64,000 nucleotides of DNA from contig NZ_SRRO01000001.1 of the NCBI RefSeq assembly GCF_004785795.1, positions 2,480,001 to 2,544,000 on the forward strand. Reading direction: 5' to 3'. A program made the position numbers and the translations under genes. Source of the DNA: Nocardioides eburneiflavus (lineage in GTDB: Bacteria; Actinomycetota; Actinomycetes; Propionibacteriales; Nocardioidaceae). A model generated the notes under the pieces. It saw nothing but the letters and a program-made list of their open reading frames with translations, had not been told where the DNA came from and made no database searches. This document shows, in pieces, positions 25,864 to 35,293 of the stretch (position 1 is the first letter of the stretch; each line of letters opens with the position of its first letter).

Positions 25864-28455
25864 CTACCGCGATCCGAGCGCGGCGCGACCGACAGCCTGA
25901 TGCACCGGACGCACGATGCGCGAGTAGGCGATCCCGACTGTGAGGGACGCCACAAGGGCGAGCCACTGGTGGCCGGCGTCCTCGAGCGGGGGGTAGACCT
26001 GCCAGTGCGTGAGGTAGACGAACAGGCTCGCGCCGGCGAGCGCTCCGGCGGCCCGGGCGAGCGGGGCCGGCAGCCGGATGTGTGGCACCCAGAGCATCAT
26101 CAGGAACCCACCCAGGACGATCACCTCACGGTGCGGCTGGCCGAAGAAGCCGACGGTCATCACGACCCCCAGGACGGTGACCAGGCACCGCTCGCGGGTC
26201 GAGGTCGCCCGCGCCCCGGCCCAGCCGAGGGCGAAGAAGAAGGCCACGACGAGGATCGTGTAGCGCTCGGTCGGGCCGGCGCGCCACCCCACCTCGACGA
26301 CGCGGGCGACCGTGGTGACGGCCAGCACGCCGAGGGCGAAGTGGAAGGGGGTACGCCGCTCCAGCCGGTGCAGCGCCGGGAGGGTCGTGACGGCCAGGGC
26401 CGCGACGGTCAGCCACACCAGCGACTCGAGGAACCACAGCTGCCACTGGTCGTCCCACTCCGAGCCGTTGACCACCTCGCGGACGAACAGCACGGTGGCG
26501 AGGTCGTAGGTGCCGAGCAGGAGGGCGACCCCGCCCACCCAGAGCACCGACGGGACGATCAGCTGCGCGAGGCCGGAGAGGCCGTGGCGCAGGCGGGTGC
26601 GGGGACCGCCGGTCGCCGAGAGCTGGAAGCGCGCGAAGTTGAAGCCCGCGAGCGCGAGCAGCAGGTGCGCACCACCCTCGAGCGCGACGAGGTCGACGTG
26701 GCTGGCGACGACGAAGAGGATCGCGAGCGCGCGCAGGGCGACGGTCGTGTCGAGCCGCGACAGGCGTCCCGACGCGGGGCGCCTGTCGGCTCCAGCGGCC
26801 CCGGCGGCCCTCGCGGCCGCCGCGAGGCGCTCGAGCTCGCCGATGGGGTGCGTGTGCCAGCCGGCGGGCAGCCCGTCGGGGAAGTGCGCGCCGAGCCGGG
26901 TGGAGAGCTCGACGTAGGACAGCGAGTCGCCGCCGAGGTCCACGAAGGAGTCGGCGTCGGTGGCGTCGGGCCGCCCCAGCACGCGCACGACGTCGGCGCG
27001 GACCGGGTCGGCGGCGGCCGGCCGGTCGACCTCGCCGGCCTGCTCCTCCAGCGCGGCCAGCTCCGCCAGCGCGGCGTAGTCGGGCTTGCCGGACGAGGTG
27101 TGCGGGACCTGCGGCAGCACGGCGACCCGGACGGCGTGGGGAGGTACGCCGCAGTGGTCGGCGACCAGCGTCCGCGCGGCGCCGCTCCCACGACCGCTGG
27201 TGACGAACGCGTGCACCGCGCGGTCCGTGGCGACGACCCGGGCGCGTCGGTCGACGTCGGCGCGCAGCCGCCGCTCGACGGCGTCGAGGTCGATGCGGAG
27301 CCCGAACACCTTGCCGCGGCGGTTGCGCCGACCGACCACCTCGAAGAGGCCGTCGTGCTGCTGGGCGAGGTCGCCGGTGCGCAGCTCGGTGGTGACCCGG
27401 CCGAGCGCCAGGTCCGCCGGGGTGGTGGCGTAGCCGAGCATCACGTTGGGGCCGGTGTAGACGAGCTCGCCGACGCCGGGCCGCTCGTCCGCGGACTCGT
27501 CGAGGCGGAGCGTGCCGCCGGGGATCGCGACGCCGATCGCGCCCGGGTGGTCCTCGGCGAGGTGCGGCGGCAGCCACGCCATCCGGGCGGTCGCCTCGGT
27601 GGCGCCGTACATCACGACGAGGCCCCAGCCGCGGCTGCGGCCGAGCCGGCTCCAGCGGCGTACGTCGTCCGGGGCGAGCCGGCCGCCGGCCTGGGTCACC
27701 TGGCGCAGGGTGGGGAGGTCGCGGTCCTCGAAGCCGCTGGCCGCCAGCAGGTCGAACGTGTGCGGGACGCCGGCGAGGGTGGTCGCGCCGGCACGGGCGA
27801 AGAGCTCCCAGAAGCACTCGTCGACGACGCTCAGGTCGGTCAGCGCGACGCTCGCGCCCGCGACGAGGTGGGAGTGGAGGACCGACAGGCCGTAGCAGTA
27901 GTGCAGCGGCAGGGCGGTGATCGCCCGGTCGGCCGGTGTCAGCGCGAGGTAGTCGGCGATGGCGGCGGCGTTGCTGGCGACGTTGGCGCGCGAGAGCCGC
28001 ACCAGCTTCGGGGAGCCGGTGGTGCCCGACGTGCTCAGCAGCAGCGCCAGGTCGGGGTGCAGCTCGTGGGCGCTGAGGGGGCGGCGCACGTCGTCGGGCG
28101 CCGACGCGGTGCACACGACGTCGGGGTCGTAGGCGGCGATCGTCGCGTCGCGCTGGTCGGGGCGGGCGTCGGGCACGACGAGCGCGACGTGGCCGTGCTG
28201 GAGGGCGGCGAGGTAGGCGACCAGGGAGTCCAGGTCGTTGGCACCCTCGACCAGCACCAGGCGTCGCGCCGGCCCCCACGTCGCCGCGCGGTCGGCGACC
28301 CGGCGGGCGAGGTCGGCGTGGCTGAGGACAGTGCTGCCTGCCACGACCGCCGGGGCGTCGCCGAACCGCGCGTGGTCGAGGACCGGCCCGGAGTCGGTGG
28401 GCGTACGGGTGGCGGGTGCGGGCCGGAGTGCCGGGGAGGGGGACGTGAGCGTCAC
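25864..28455 (-). CDS. Adenylation / carrier / membrane acyltransferase fusion protein
   Basis: An 863-residue trifunctional-looking protein. An AMP-forming ligase domain (about 20-465) has [10 protein letters not shown] at 141-150, YGATEAT, a LRTGDL motif and the catalytic-Lys region TSSGKPDY. A carrier domain follows with [12 protein letters not shown]; its Ser near residue 507 should take phosphopantetheine. The C-terminal 290 residues form about eight to ten membrane helices resembling acyltransferase 3 ([13 protein letters not shown] with the conserved Arg/His). It could activate an acid, tether it and hand it to a membrane acceptor, analogous to DltA-DltC-DltB in one chain. Its GTG overlaps the stop of the iron transporter ATPase gene (GTGA), placing it last in the iron operon. 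Substrate unknown. Confidence 0.82.
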   Translation of the reverse strand: MTLTSPSPALRPAPATRTPTDSGPVLDHARFGDAPAVVAGSTVLSHADLARRVADRAATWGPARRLVLVEGANDLDSLVAYLAALQHGHVALVVPDARPDQRDATIAAYDPDVVCTASAPDDVRRPLSAHELHPDLALLLSTSGTTGSPKLVRLSRANVASNAAAIADYLALTPADRAITALPLHYCYGLSVLHSHLVAGASVALTDLSVVDECFWELFARAGATTLAGVPHTFDLLAASGFEDRDLPTLRQVTQAGGRLAPDDVRRWSRLGRSRGWGLVVMYGATEATARMAWLPPHLAEDHPGAIGVAIPGGTLRLDESADERPGVGELVYTGPNVMLGYATTPADLALGRVTTELRTGDLAQQHDGLFEVVGRRNRRGKVFGLRIDLDAVERRLRADVDRRARVVATDRAVHAFVTSGRGSGAARTLVADHCGVPPHAVRVAVLPQVPHTSSGKPDYAALAELAALEEQAGEVDRPAAADPVRADVVRVLGRPDATDADSFVDLGGDSLSYVELSTRLGAHFPDGLPAGWHTHPIGELERLAAAARAAGAAGADRRPASGRLSRLDTTVALRALAILFVVASHVDLVALEGGAHLLLALAGFNFARFQLSATGGPRTRLRHGLSGLAQLIVPSVLWVGGVALLLGTYDLATVLFVREVVNGSEWDDQWQLWFLESLVWLTVAALAVTTLPALHRLERRTPFHFALGVLAVTTVARVVEVGWRAGPTERYTILVVAFFFALGWAGARATSTRERCLVTVLGVVMTVGFFGQPHREVIVLGGFLMMLWVPHIRLPAPLARAAGALAGASLFVYLTHWQVYPPLEDAGHQWLALVASLTVGIAYSRIVRPVHQAVGRAALGSR

Positions 28456-29516
28456 GGCGCACCCGCGGGCCGGTAGGCGCGGACCAGCCCGGTCACGCGG
28501 AGGTGGACGATGTCGCCCGCGGACGGGTGGCGTACGCCCGCCATCCGGGCGAGCACCGAGGTGCCGTCGTCGAGGCGAACCCGGACCGCGCAGTCGTGGC
28601 CGTAGTAGCTGACCTCCTCGACCGAGCCGCGCACGCCGTCGGCGTGGGCGAGGTCGACGTAGACCTGCTCGGGCCGGATCATCAGCGCGACCGGCCCGGT
28701 GGCCGCCTCCGAGAGCACGACCTCCCCGAGCGCGCACGTGGCGTGGGCGTCGGTCGCGGTGCCGGGCAGCACCACCGCACGACCGACGAACTCCGCCACC
28801 TGCGGGTCGCTCGGCGAGAGGTAGACCTCGCTCGGTGGCGCGGACTGCACGAGCCGGCCGCCGCGCATGACGGCGACCTGGTCGGCGAGGGAGAGCGCCT
28901 CGTTCTGGTCGTGGGTGACGAGCAGCGCGGTGGTGTTGGTGGCCGCCAGCGCCCGGCGCACGGCGGTGGCGGTGGTGCCGCGCAGGCTCGCGTCGAGCGA
29001 CGAGAACGGCTCGTCGAGGAGCACGACGGCCGGTTGGGGTGCGAGGGAGCGGGCGAGCGCGACCCGCTGCTGCTGCCCGCCGGAGAGCTCGTCGGGCCGC
29101 CGGTCGCGGAAGTGGGAGGGGAGCTCGACGAGGTCGAGCATCTCGGTCACGCGGTCGCGCCCCTCCTGGCTGCCGCGCGCGGCCGCGGGAAGGCCGAAGG
29201 CGATGTTGGCGGCGACGTCGAGGTGCGGGAACAGCGCCCCCTCCTGCGGGACGTAGCCGACGTGGCGCGACTGGGGCGGGACCGGACGTACGCCGTCGCC
29301 GGCGACCGTGGTGTCGCCGAACGCGATGCTGCCCGCGTCGGGCAGGAGGAAGCCGGCGATGAGGCGCAGCAGGGTCGTCTTGCCGCAGCCGGACGGCCCG
29401 AGCACCGTGGTGAACGAGCCGTGCGGCACGTGCAGGGTGACGTCGTCGACGGCGCGAGTGGCCTCGGGCCCGGTGCCGAAGGCCTTGGTGACGCCGGTGA
29501 TGGTCAGGGAGCTCAT
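28452..29516 (-). CDS. fbpC: Iron(III) ABC transporter, ATP-binding protein
   Basis: A 354-residue ABC ATPase. Walker A is GPSGCGKTT, the Q-loop lies in [14 protein letters not shown], the signature is LSGGQQQR, and Walker B is [12 protein letters not shown] with the H-loop TALLVTHDQ. The C-terminal 110 residues form a TOBE-like regulatory domain ([11 protein letters not shown]). It resembles FbpC, which drives ferric iron import. The ATG overlaps the permease stop by four bases, and its own stop overlaps the start of the fusion-protein gene. Confidence 0.92.
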   Translation of the reverse strand: MSSLTITGVTKAFGTGPEATRAVDDVTLHVPHGSFTTVLGPSGCGKTTLLRLIAGFLLPDAGSIAFGDTTVAGDGVRPVPPQSRHVGYVPQEGALFPHLDVAANIAFGLPAAARGSQEGRDRVTEMLDLVELPSHFRDRRPDELSGGQQQRVALARSLAPQPAVVLLDEPFSSLDASLRGTTATAVRRALAATNTTALLVTHDQNEALSLADQVAVMRGGRLVQSAPPSEVYLSPSDPQVAEFVGRAVVLPGTATDAHATCALGEVVLSEAATGPVALMIRPEQVYVDLAHADGVRGSVEEVSYYGHDCAVRVRLDDGTSVLARMAGVRHPSAGDIVHLRVTGLVRAYRPAGAP

Positions 29517-31084
29517 GCGGGAACCGTCTCGGTGCGGGCGGCGGGGCTGTCGGTGCGCATCAGCAGCACCGTGGCGGGGATCGAGACCAGCACGAGCAGC
29601 AGGGCGTACGGGGCGGCGGCGCCGTAGCGCAGCTCGGACGAGGCCGACCAGAACTCGGTGGCCAGCGTGCTCGTGCCGATCGGGGAGAGCATCAGGGTGG
29701 CCGTCAGCTCGGTGGAGATCGCGAGGAAGACCAGCGCCGCGCCGGCACCCAGGCTCGGGGCGATGAGCGGCAGGGTGACCCGTCGGGCCGTGGCCAGGGT
29801 GCCGAGGCCGAGGCTGTGGGAGACGTCGTCGAGCACGACGGGCGCCTGCTCGAGCCCGGCGCGCACGGTCACCACGGCGCGGGGCAGGAAGAGGATGGCG
29901 TAGGCCGCGACGAGCAGCCCGGCGGTCTGGTAGACGACCGGCACCAGGCGCAACGAGGCGACCACGAGCGCGAGGCCGACGACGATGCCGGGCAGCGCGT
30001 TGGCGACATAGGTGCTGCGCTCGATCACGGTGCTCGCCCACCCGCGGTGGCGCACGGCGAGCCAGACGACGGGGATCGCGGCCAGGGTGGTGACGACCGC
30101 GCCGGCGAGCGCGAGGACGAGCGTGGCGGCGAGGGCTGCCGTGAGCTCGGCCACGGGGAACTCCGTCGAGGTGCCGGCGACGAGCCATCGCAGCAGCGAG
30201 AAGGCGGGCACGCCCAGGGCGAGGACGACCACGGCGCCGACGGTCGCGAGCACCGGAAGCCGCCAGGGGCCGAGCGCGAGCGGGACGGCCGTACGGGCGG
30301 CGCCGCGACCGACGCGGGCGTACCTCCGGTCACCGCGCAGGCGCAGGTCGGCCAGCAGGAGGACCAGGCACAGCAGCACCAGGACGCCGGCCATGGCGGT
30401 CGCGGCCGCCCCGTTGAAGGTCGAGCCGTACTGGTCGTAGATCGCGGTCGTGAACGTCGGGAACCGCAGCAGCGACAGCGCGCCGAACTCGGCGAGCAGG
30501 TGCAGGCCCACGAGCAGGGCCCCGCCGAGCAGCGCGGGACGCAGCTGCGGCAGCACGACGGTGCGGAAGGTGCGGGCGCGCGAGTGGCCGAGCGAGAACG
30601 CCGTCTCCTCCAGCGCGGGGTCGAGGCGGCGCAGCATCGCCACGACTGGGAGGTAGACGAGCGGGTAGTAGGACAGCGTGACGACCGCGAACGCGCCGCC
30701 GAATCCCTGGATGCCGCGGTCGAGGGAGACCCAGGCGTAGCCGTTGACGAACGCGGGCACCGCGAGCGGCGCCACGAGCAGGCCGTGCCACAAGCGGCGT
30801 GCCGGCAGGTCGGTGCGCTCAACGGCGACCGCGAGCGCGACGCCGAGCGCGGCGGTCGCCGCCATGCACGCCACCGCGAGGGTGATGGTGTTGCGGAGCA
30901 GCTCGGCGATCCGCGGCCGGGCCAGGAGCTGCCAGAGGTCGACGGGACCGATCACCACGACGTACGAGGCCACGTAGGCCAACGGCACCAGTGTCAGGAC
31001 AGCCACAGCCGCCCCCGCCGCGAGCAGCAGCGGCGGGGTGCGGCGGTCGGTCCCGGTGCCGGTCCGGGTGGTGACCGTGGTCAG
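29513..31084 (-). CDS. fbpB: Iron(III) ABC transporter, permease
   Basis: A 523-residue double-length permease with about twelve membrane helices and two EAA loops ([30 protein letters not shown] and [31 protein letters not shown]), as in FbpB/SfuB. No ATG, GTG or TTG is available near the expected N-terminus: the frame continues into fbpA with no start, and the only candidate that keeps the first helix is CTG 31084, which overlaps the fbpA stop as CTGA. GTG 31006 would cut into helix 1. The unusual start may lower its translation relative to FbpA. Confidence 0.88.
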   Translation of the reverse strand: MTTVTTRTGTGTDRRTPPLLLAAGAAVAVLTLVPLAYVASYVVVIGPVDLWQLLARPRIAELLRNTITLAVACMAATAALGVALAVAVERTDLPARRLWHGLLVAPLAVPAFVNGYAWVSLDRGIQGFGGAFAVVTLSYYPLVYLPVVAMLRRLDPALEETAFSLGHSRARTFRTVVLPQLRPALLGGALLVGLHLLAEFGALSLLRFPTFTTAIYDQYGSTFNGAAATAMAGVLVLLCLVLLLADLRLRGDRRYARVGRGAARTAVPLALGPWRLPVLATVGAVVVLALGVPAFSLLRWLVAGTSTEFPVAELTAALAATLVLALAGAVVTTLAAIPVVWLAVRHRGWASTVIERSTYVANALPGIVVGLALVVASLRLVPVVYQTAGLLVAAYAILFLPRAVVTVRAGLEQAPVVLDDVSHSLGLGTLATARRVTLPLIAPSLGAGAALVFLAISTELTATLMLSPIGTSTLATEFWSASSELRYGAAAPYALLLVLVSIPATVLLMRTDSPAARTETVPA

Positions 31085-32109
31085 AGCAGGCCTGCCGCGG
31101 TCATCAGCTCGGTCACCTGCGGGCCGTTGAGGCCGGCCACGTCGACCGCCGGCGGCTCGAGCTCGTCGAACGGCTTGACCTCGGGCGAGAGGCTGGCGTC
31201 GGGGTTGAGCGGGTACTCCAGGGCGTACGACTCCGCCATCGCCTGCTGGGCCTCGGTGCCGGTGAGCCAGGTGATGAACTCCTCGGCGGCGTCCTGGTGC
31301 TCGCTGCTGGCGAGGATGCCGGCGCCGGAGATGCTGAGGAACGCGCCGGGGTCCTGGTCGCCGAAGAAGTGGAGCGCCGAGCTGTCGGAGTCGGTGCCGT
31401 TCTCCTGGCGGTCGCGGTACCAGTAGTAGTGGTAGGCGATGCCGGCGTCGACCTCGCCGGAGTCGACCGACTGCATGACGACCAGGTTGTTCTGCACGAT
31501 CACGCCGTTGGCCTTCAGGCCCTCCAGCCACTCGGCGGTGGCCTCCTCGCCCTCGAGCTCGAGGACGGCGGACACGATCGCCTGGAAGTCGGCACCGGTG
31601 GGGGAGAAGGCGACGCGGCCCGCCCACTCCGGGTCGGCGAAGTCGAGGATCGAGGCGGGCATGTCGGCCTCGGTCATGGAGTCGGTGTTGTACATCGCGA
31701 CGGTCGAGCGGGCCAGGAACCCGGTCCACGTGCGGCCCGCGGGGACGTACTCGTCCGGGATCGTCGCGGTCGCGGACTCCGGCAGCTCGGCGAACAGGCC
31801 GGCGTTATCGACGATGCTCATCGCGGGCGAGTTCTCGGTGAGGAACACGTCGGCGGGCGAGTCCTCGCCCTCCTCGACGATCTGGTTGGCCATCTCGAGG
31901 TCCTTGCCGTTGCGGAGCTCGACGTCGAGGCCGGACTCCTCCTCGAACAGCGGGATGATCTCGTCGAGCAGCTGCTCGTGCTGGGCGTTGTAGACGACCA
32001 GGTCGGGAGAGCCGAAGACGCCGCAGCCCGACAGGGCGGAGGCGGCGAGCAGGGTGCCGGCGAGGGCGGCAGCCGTACGGGGGGTGGCGCGGCGCGGGGG
32101 AGTCGTCAC
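31081..32109 (-). CDS. fbpA: Iron(III) ABC transporter, substrate-binding lipoprotein
   Basis: A 342-residue lipoprotein. The signal peptide ends in a lipobox (LSGCG), and the mature part begins DLVVYNAQHEQLLDEIIPLFEEESG. The motif AYHYYWYRDR carries the paired tyrosines that bind Fe3+ in FbpA proteins, and ALHFFGDQDPGAFLSISGAGIL is typical of the family. GTG 32109 is the only start that gives a proper signal peptide. A DtxR/IdeR box sits 20 bases upstream, so expression should rise under iron limitation. It leads the four-gene iron operon. Confidence 0.93.
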   Translation of the reverse strand: MTTPPRRATPRTAAALAGTLLAASALSGCGVFGSPDLVVYNAQHEQLLDEIIPLFEEESGLDVELRNGKDLEMANQIVEEGEDSPADVFLTENSPAMSIVDNAGLFAELPESATATIPDEYVPAGRTWTGFLARSTVAMYNTDSMTEADMPASILDFADPEWAGRVAFSPTGADFQAIVSAVLELEGEEATAEWLEGLKANGVIVQNNLVVMQSVDSGEVDAGIAYHYYWYRDRQENGTDSDSSALHFFGDQDPGAFLSISGAGILASSEHQDAAEEFITWLTGTEAQQAMAESYALEYPLNPDASLSPEVKPFDELEPPAVDVAGLNGPQVTELMTAAGLL

Positions 32110-32128
32110 AAGGGCGTCCTTACTTTGC

Positions 32129-32142
32129 TTAGGCTCGCCTAA
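32129..32142. promoter_or_regulatory. DtxR/IdeR iron box
   Basis: TTAGGCTCGCCTAA is a palindrome with TTAGGC/GCCTAA arms and matches the right part of actinobacterial DtxR/DmdR boxes (TTAGG...CTAA) closely. It lies just upstream of fbpA, where bound repressor with iron would block transcription. Confidence 0.8.
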
Positions 32143-32196
32143 CTCTAGCCCCGTCGGGGCGCCGTCGGTGAATCGCGCCAGTGATGCTGGTCTCAC

Positions 32197-32220
32197 GGGG
32201 GTTAGCGATCGCTAACCCCC
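32197..32220. promoter_or_regulatory. Perfect 24-bp palindrome, putative operator
   Basis: The arms GGGGGTTAGCGA and TCGCTAACCCCC are exact complements. The centre is about 31 bases before the acyl-CoA dehydrogenase start codon and just ahead of its TATCGT -10 hexamer, so a bound dimer would cover the promoter. A TetR-family fatty-acid regulator is the likely type of ligand. Confidence 0.65.
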
Positions 32221-32226
32221 TGGCGC

Positions 32227-32232
32227 TATCGT
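32227..32232 (+). promoter_or_regulatory. -10 hexamer of the acyl-CoA dehydrogenase gene, leaderless type
   Basis: TATCGT is followed by seven bases and ATG 32240, directly next to the 24-bp palindrome. Confidence 0.55.
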
Positions 32233-32239
32233 GCGAGGC

Positions 32240-33439
32240 ATGACCTTCGAGCTGTCCCCCGAGCACGAGCAGTTCCGCCGCAGCGTCCGCGACTTCGCCG
32301 AGGCCGAGATCGCGCCGCACGCCGCACAGTGGGACCGCGACCACCACTTCCCGACCGACGTCGTGCAGAAGATGGGCGCGCTCGGGCTCATGGGACTGAC
32401 GGCGCCGGAGGAGTTCGGCGGCGCCGGGATGGCCGGCGAGGACGGCGGCTTCACCTCGCTGTGCATCGCCATCGAGGAGATCGGCCGCGTCGACCAGTCG
32501 ATGGGCATCACCCTCGAGGCCGCGGTGGGCCTGGGCATCAACCCGATCCTGACCTTCGGCACCGACGAGCAGAAGAAGACCTGGCTGCCCGACCTCGTCT
32601 CCGGCGACGCGATCGCGGGCTTCGGCCTCACCGAGCCGGGTGCCGGCTCCGACGCCGGGGCGACGAAGACGAAGGCCGTGCTCGACGACGGCGAGTGGGT
32701 CGTCAACGGCGCCAAGCAGTTCATCACCAACTCGGGCTCCTCGATCACCTCGCTGGTGACCGTGACCGCGCGTACGGGTGAGCGGGCCGACGGCCGGCCG
32801 GAGATCTCCACGATCATCGTCCCGTCCGGCACCCCCGGATTCACCGCCGAGAAGGCCTACGACAAGCTCGGCTGGCACGCCTCCGACACCCACCCGCTGT
32901 CCTTCGACGACGCGCGCGTGCCCGAGGCCAACCTGCTCGGCGAGCGCGGTCGCGGCTACGCCCAGTTCCTCGCGACGCTCGACGACGGCCGGGTCGCGAT
33001 CGCGGCCCTCGCGGTCGGCTGCATCCAGGCGTGCCTGGACATGTCCGTGCAGTACGCCGGCGAGCGGCAGACCTTCGGAGGCCCCATCGGGCGCAAGCAG
33101 GGCCTGGCCTTCCAGGTCTCGGACCTGCAGGTGATGCTCGACGCGTCGCGCCTGCTGACCTACAAGGCGGCCGCGATGAAGGACGCCATGGACGCCGGCT
33201 CGTCGTCGGTGTCGACGGCCGCGTTCAAGCAGGCCGCCGCGGTCGCCAAGCTGTACGCCACGGAGTCGGCGGTCACCGCGACGCGGATCGCCACGCAGGT
33301 CTTCGGCGGCTACGGCTTCATGGAGGAGTACCCGGTCGTGCGGTTCTACCGCGACGCCAAGGTGCTCGAGATCGGTGAGGGCACCTCCGAGGTGCAGCGG
33401 ATGCTCATCGCGCGGGGGCTCGGCCTGCCGGTCGAGTGA
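32240..33439 (+). CDS. Acyl-CoA dehydrogenase
   Basis: FAD-dependent acyl-CoA dehydrogenase of 399 residues that introduces the alpha-beta double bond in CoA esters. It has LTEPGAGSDAGATKTKA (FAD/substrate loop), FITNSGSSITSLVTV, the RQTFGGPIGRKQGLAFQVSDLQ region and IATQVFGGYGFMEEYPVVRFYRDAKVLEIGEGTSEVQRM, where EIGEGTSE holds the catalytic base position. The chain-length preference cannot be read; similarity suggests a short or branched-chain enzyme. ATG 32240 fits the leaderless promoter. It is divergent from the iron operon and appears controlled by the adjacent palindrome. Confidence 0.93.
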   Translation: MTFELSPEHEQFRRSVRDFAEAEIAPHAAQWDRDHHFPTDVVQKMGALGLMGLTAPEEFGGAGMAGEDGGFTSLCIAIEEIGRVDQSMGITLEAAVGLGINPILTFGTDEQKKTWLPDLVSGDAIAGFGLTEPGAGSDAGATKTKAVLDDGEWVVNGAKQFITNSGSSITSLVTVTARTGERADGRPEISTIIVPSGTPGFTAEKAYDKLGWHASDTHPLSFDDARVPEANLLGERGRGYAQFLATLDDGRVAIAALAVGCIQACLDMSVQYAGERQTFGGPIGRKQGLAFQVSDLQVMLDASRLLTYKAAAMKDAMDAGSSSVSTAAFKQAAAVAKLYATESAVTATRIATQVFGGYGFMEEYPVVRFYRDAKVLEIGEGTSEVQRMLIARGLGLPVE

Positions 33440-33501
33440 GGCGCGAGGCCGCTCACTGGTCCTGATCCTCGGTCGAGCCGGCGACGTGTCGCGTCACGCC
33501 G

Positions 33502-33795
33502 TCACACGGGTCGCGGGGCGTACATGATCACCGCGACCAAGACGAGGCAGATGATCGCGCCCGCGACGTCGTGACGGTCCGGACGGAAGCCGTCGACGAC
33601 CATGCCCCAGGCGAGGGAGCCGGCCACGAAGACCCCGCCGTACGCCGCCAGGATCCGTCCGAAGTGAGCATCTGGCTGCAGCGTGGCGACCAAGCCGTGG
33701 AGACCCAGCGCGACCACGCCCGCGCCGACCCACAGCCAGCCGCGGTGCTCGCGCACGCCCTGCCAGACCAGCCACGCGCCACCGATCTCGGTCAG
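33502..33795 (-). pseudogene. ynfA: YnfA (UPF0060) family membrane protein, 5' truncated
   Basis: The frame encodes [31 protein letters not shown] and [25 protein letters not shown], then IMYAPRPV, which match YnfA from its first conserved Glu to the end. About 12 N-terminal residues, including the start of helix 1, are missing: upstream the frame reads Arg-rich sequence overlapping the DUF222/HNH gene and has no ATG or GTG in place. Interestingly the HNH frame ends IDYVLAS exactly where YnfA would have its helix 1. Either a deletion or frameshift damaged the gene, or translation starts at CTG 33795 (CTGA overlap) with a shortened helix. Confidence 0.6.
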
Positions 33796-35108
33796 CTGGC
33801 GAGGACGTAGTCGATCGTCAGGACCGGGAGGTCGCGGCGCGTGACCGTCGCGATCGGCGGCGGTCTGGTGGTGAGGGAGTGGCCGGTCGGGGTCGTGGTG
33901 GTCACGGTGCCGCCCGGCCCGGGTCTGGCCCGCCAGCGGGGTGCTTGCTTGGCGTAGTTGCAGGCCTCGCAGAGTCCTTGGCCGTTGGCGGCACTGGTGG
34001 GCCCGTCGGCCTCGTGCGGCACGACGTGGTCGACGTGGCGGATCGGAGCACCGCACCACGGCGTGCGGCAGAGCTGGTCGCGCAGCCTGATGAGGCGGGC
34101 GAGCCCAGCGGGGAAGAGGCGGACCCGACTGTCCACCGCGACGAGCTCTTCGGTGGTCGGCGAGGCGTAGAGCCGGCGGAGCCAGACCTCCTCGCCGTCG
34201 CCGAGGGACCGGGCGACGATCTCGCGGGCCAGCTCGGCCGGGATCGGACCGAAACCGGCGAGGCGAGCCTCGTCGTCGGCCGTGCCGAGGAGCGCCTCGT
34301 GGGACATGACGAGGTTGAGGTCGATGGAGCGGTCGGCGCCCCCTGTCCGCCTGCGGCCGAGGATGCGGTCGACCAGCTCGTCGGCCATCACCTGGCCCTT
34401 GGAGCGCGGGTCGCCCTGCGCGCGGGCGCTGTCGGCGTCGCGGGTGAGCGCGGCGTAGGCGGCGACGCCTTCGGCGACGGGAAGCAGCGCGGTCAGCCAG
34501 ACCATCGTGTCGGGAGCGGGCCGGGTCGACACGCGGCGCTCGGACTCGGCCTTGCGCCGGCGGGCCGTCACCGCATCGGCGTCAAGTCGCGCCGCCTCCG
34601 ACTGTGCACGACCCACGACCTGCCGGTCGCTCATCGCCTCGAGCGCGTCGTGGTCGGCGGCCAGCAGATCGTCGATCGCGAGGCGGTGCTCGAGCGAGAG
34701 GCACGCGGTCTCGCGTGCGATCAGCGTGGCTCGCCACTCGGTGATCCGGCCGCACCGCCAGGCAGCCCACGTGTGGGGGAGCTCGCTGCGCACGACCCGC
34801 GCCAGCCCGAGGTGGCGCTGGCCGCGGTGCGGCGACTCGCGGCGAGCCAAGGCGACCATCGACCCGACGCCCTGGCCCCGTCGAGCGGCCGGGACGCCGA
34901 GGCCGGCGTGGTCCGCCTCGACCGACTCCGCCAGGTCAGCGGCGTGCGCGGCCTGCGCCGCGGTGGCCGTGCAGACGAGCTCCTCGAGTGCTCGGATGAG
35001 GTCGATCCGCCCTGCGTCGTCCAGCCCGCTCGACGCGTCGAGCGACACCTGCACCTCGCGCCGCATCGCCGCGACTGCGGCTGCGGTCAGGGGCTGGGTC
35101 GTGGTCAT
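33792..35108 (-). CDS. DUF222 domain HNH endonuclease
   Basis: A 438-residue protein with an N-terminal DUF222 region (helical, Ala-rich, about 1-300) and a C-terminal HNH nuclease core: [24 protein letters not shown] followed by [15 protein letters not shown], with paired Cys for zinc and the His-Asn-His metal site. This architecture is present in many copies in Nocardioides and Mycobacterium genomes (related to the 13E12 family) and may be mobile. ATG 35108 was chosen; a TTG lies upstream. Its 3' end overlaps or abuts the damaged ynfA. Confidence 0.9.
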   Translation of the reverse strand: MTTTQPLTAAAVAAMRREVQVSLDASSGLDDAGRIDLIRALEELVCTATAAQAAHAADLAESVEADHAGLGVPAARRGQGVGSMVALARRESPHRGQRHLGLARVVRSELPHTWAAWRCGRITEWRATLIARETACLSLEHRLAIDDLLAADHDALEAMSDRQVVGRAQSEAARLDADAVTARRRKAESERRVSTRPAPDTMVWLTALLPVAEGVAAYAALTRDADSARAQGDPRSKGQVMADELVDRILGRRRTGGADRSIDLNLVMSHEALLGTADDEARLAGFGPIPAELAREIVARSLGDGEEVWLRRLYASPTTEELVAVDSRVRLFPAGLARLIRLRDQLCRTPWCGAPIRHVDHVVPHEADGPTSAANGQGLCEACNYAKQAPRWRARPGPGGTVTTTTPTGHSLTTRPPPIATVTRRDLPVLTIDYVLAS

Positions 35109-35281
35109 GGCTCCACTCAATCAGTGGGCACCGACAGTCACCGAGTGGCCTGTGGACAGTCGTGCGCACAGGCCGAGTGTGGACGATTCCTGGCTACCGG
35201 CGTCGGACAGCAACGGTGGGTCGCGGCGACCGTACGCCGCATCTCCACCTCCCGACGGATCCCAGGCCACGGGCCGCGCCC

Positions 35282-35287
35282 TACCCT
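35282..35287 (+). promoter_or_regulatory. -10 hexamer of the histidine kinase gene, leaderless type
   Basis: TACCCT is followed by six bases and ATG 35294. Confidence 0.5.
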
Positions 35288-35293
35288 CGCCCC

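Noticed and set aside
25900..28476. Long plus-strand frame antisense to the adenylation fusion gene
   Set aside because: Composition is typical of a shadow frame and no domain is visible; the minus strand has three recognisable domains.
29517..31729. Upstream extension of the iron permease frame into fbpA
   Set aside because: It would overlap fbpA by over 600 bases with Arg-rich sequence and no suitable start; the fbpA reading is clearly coding.
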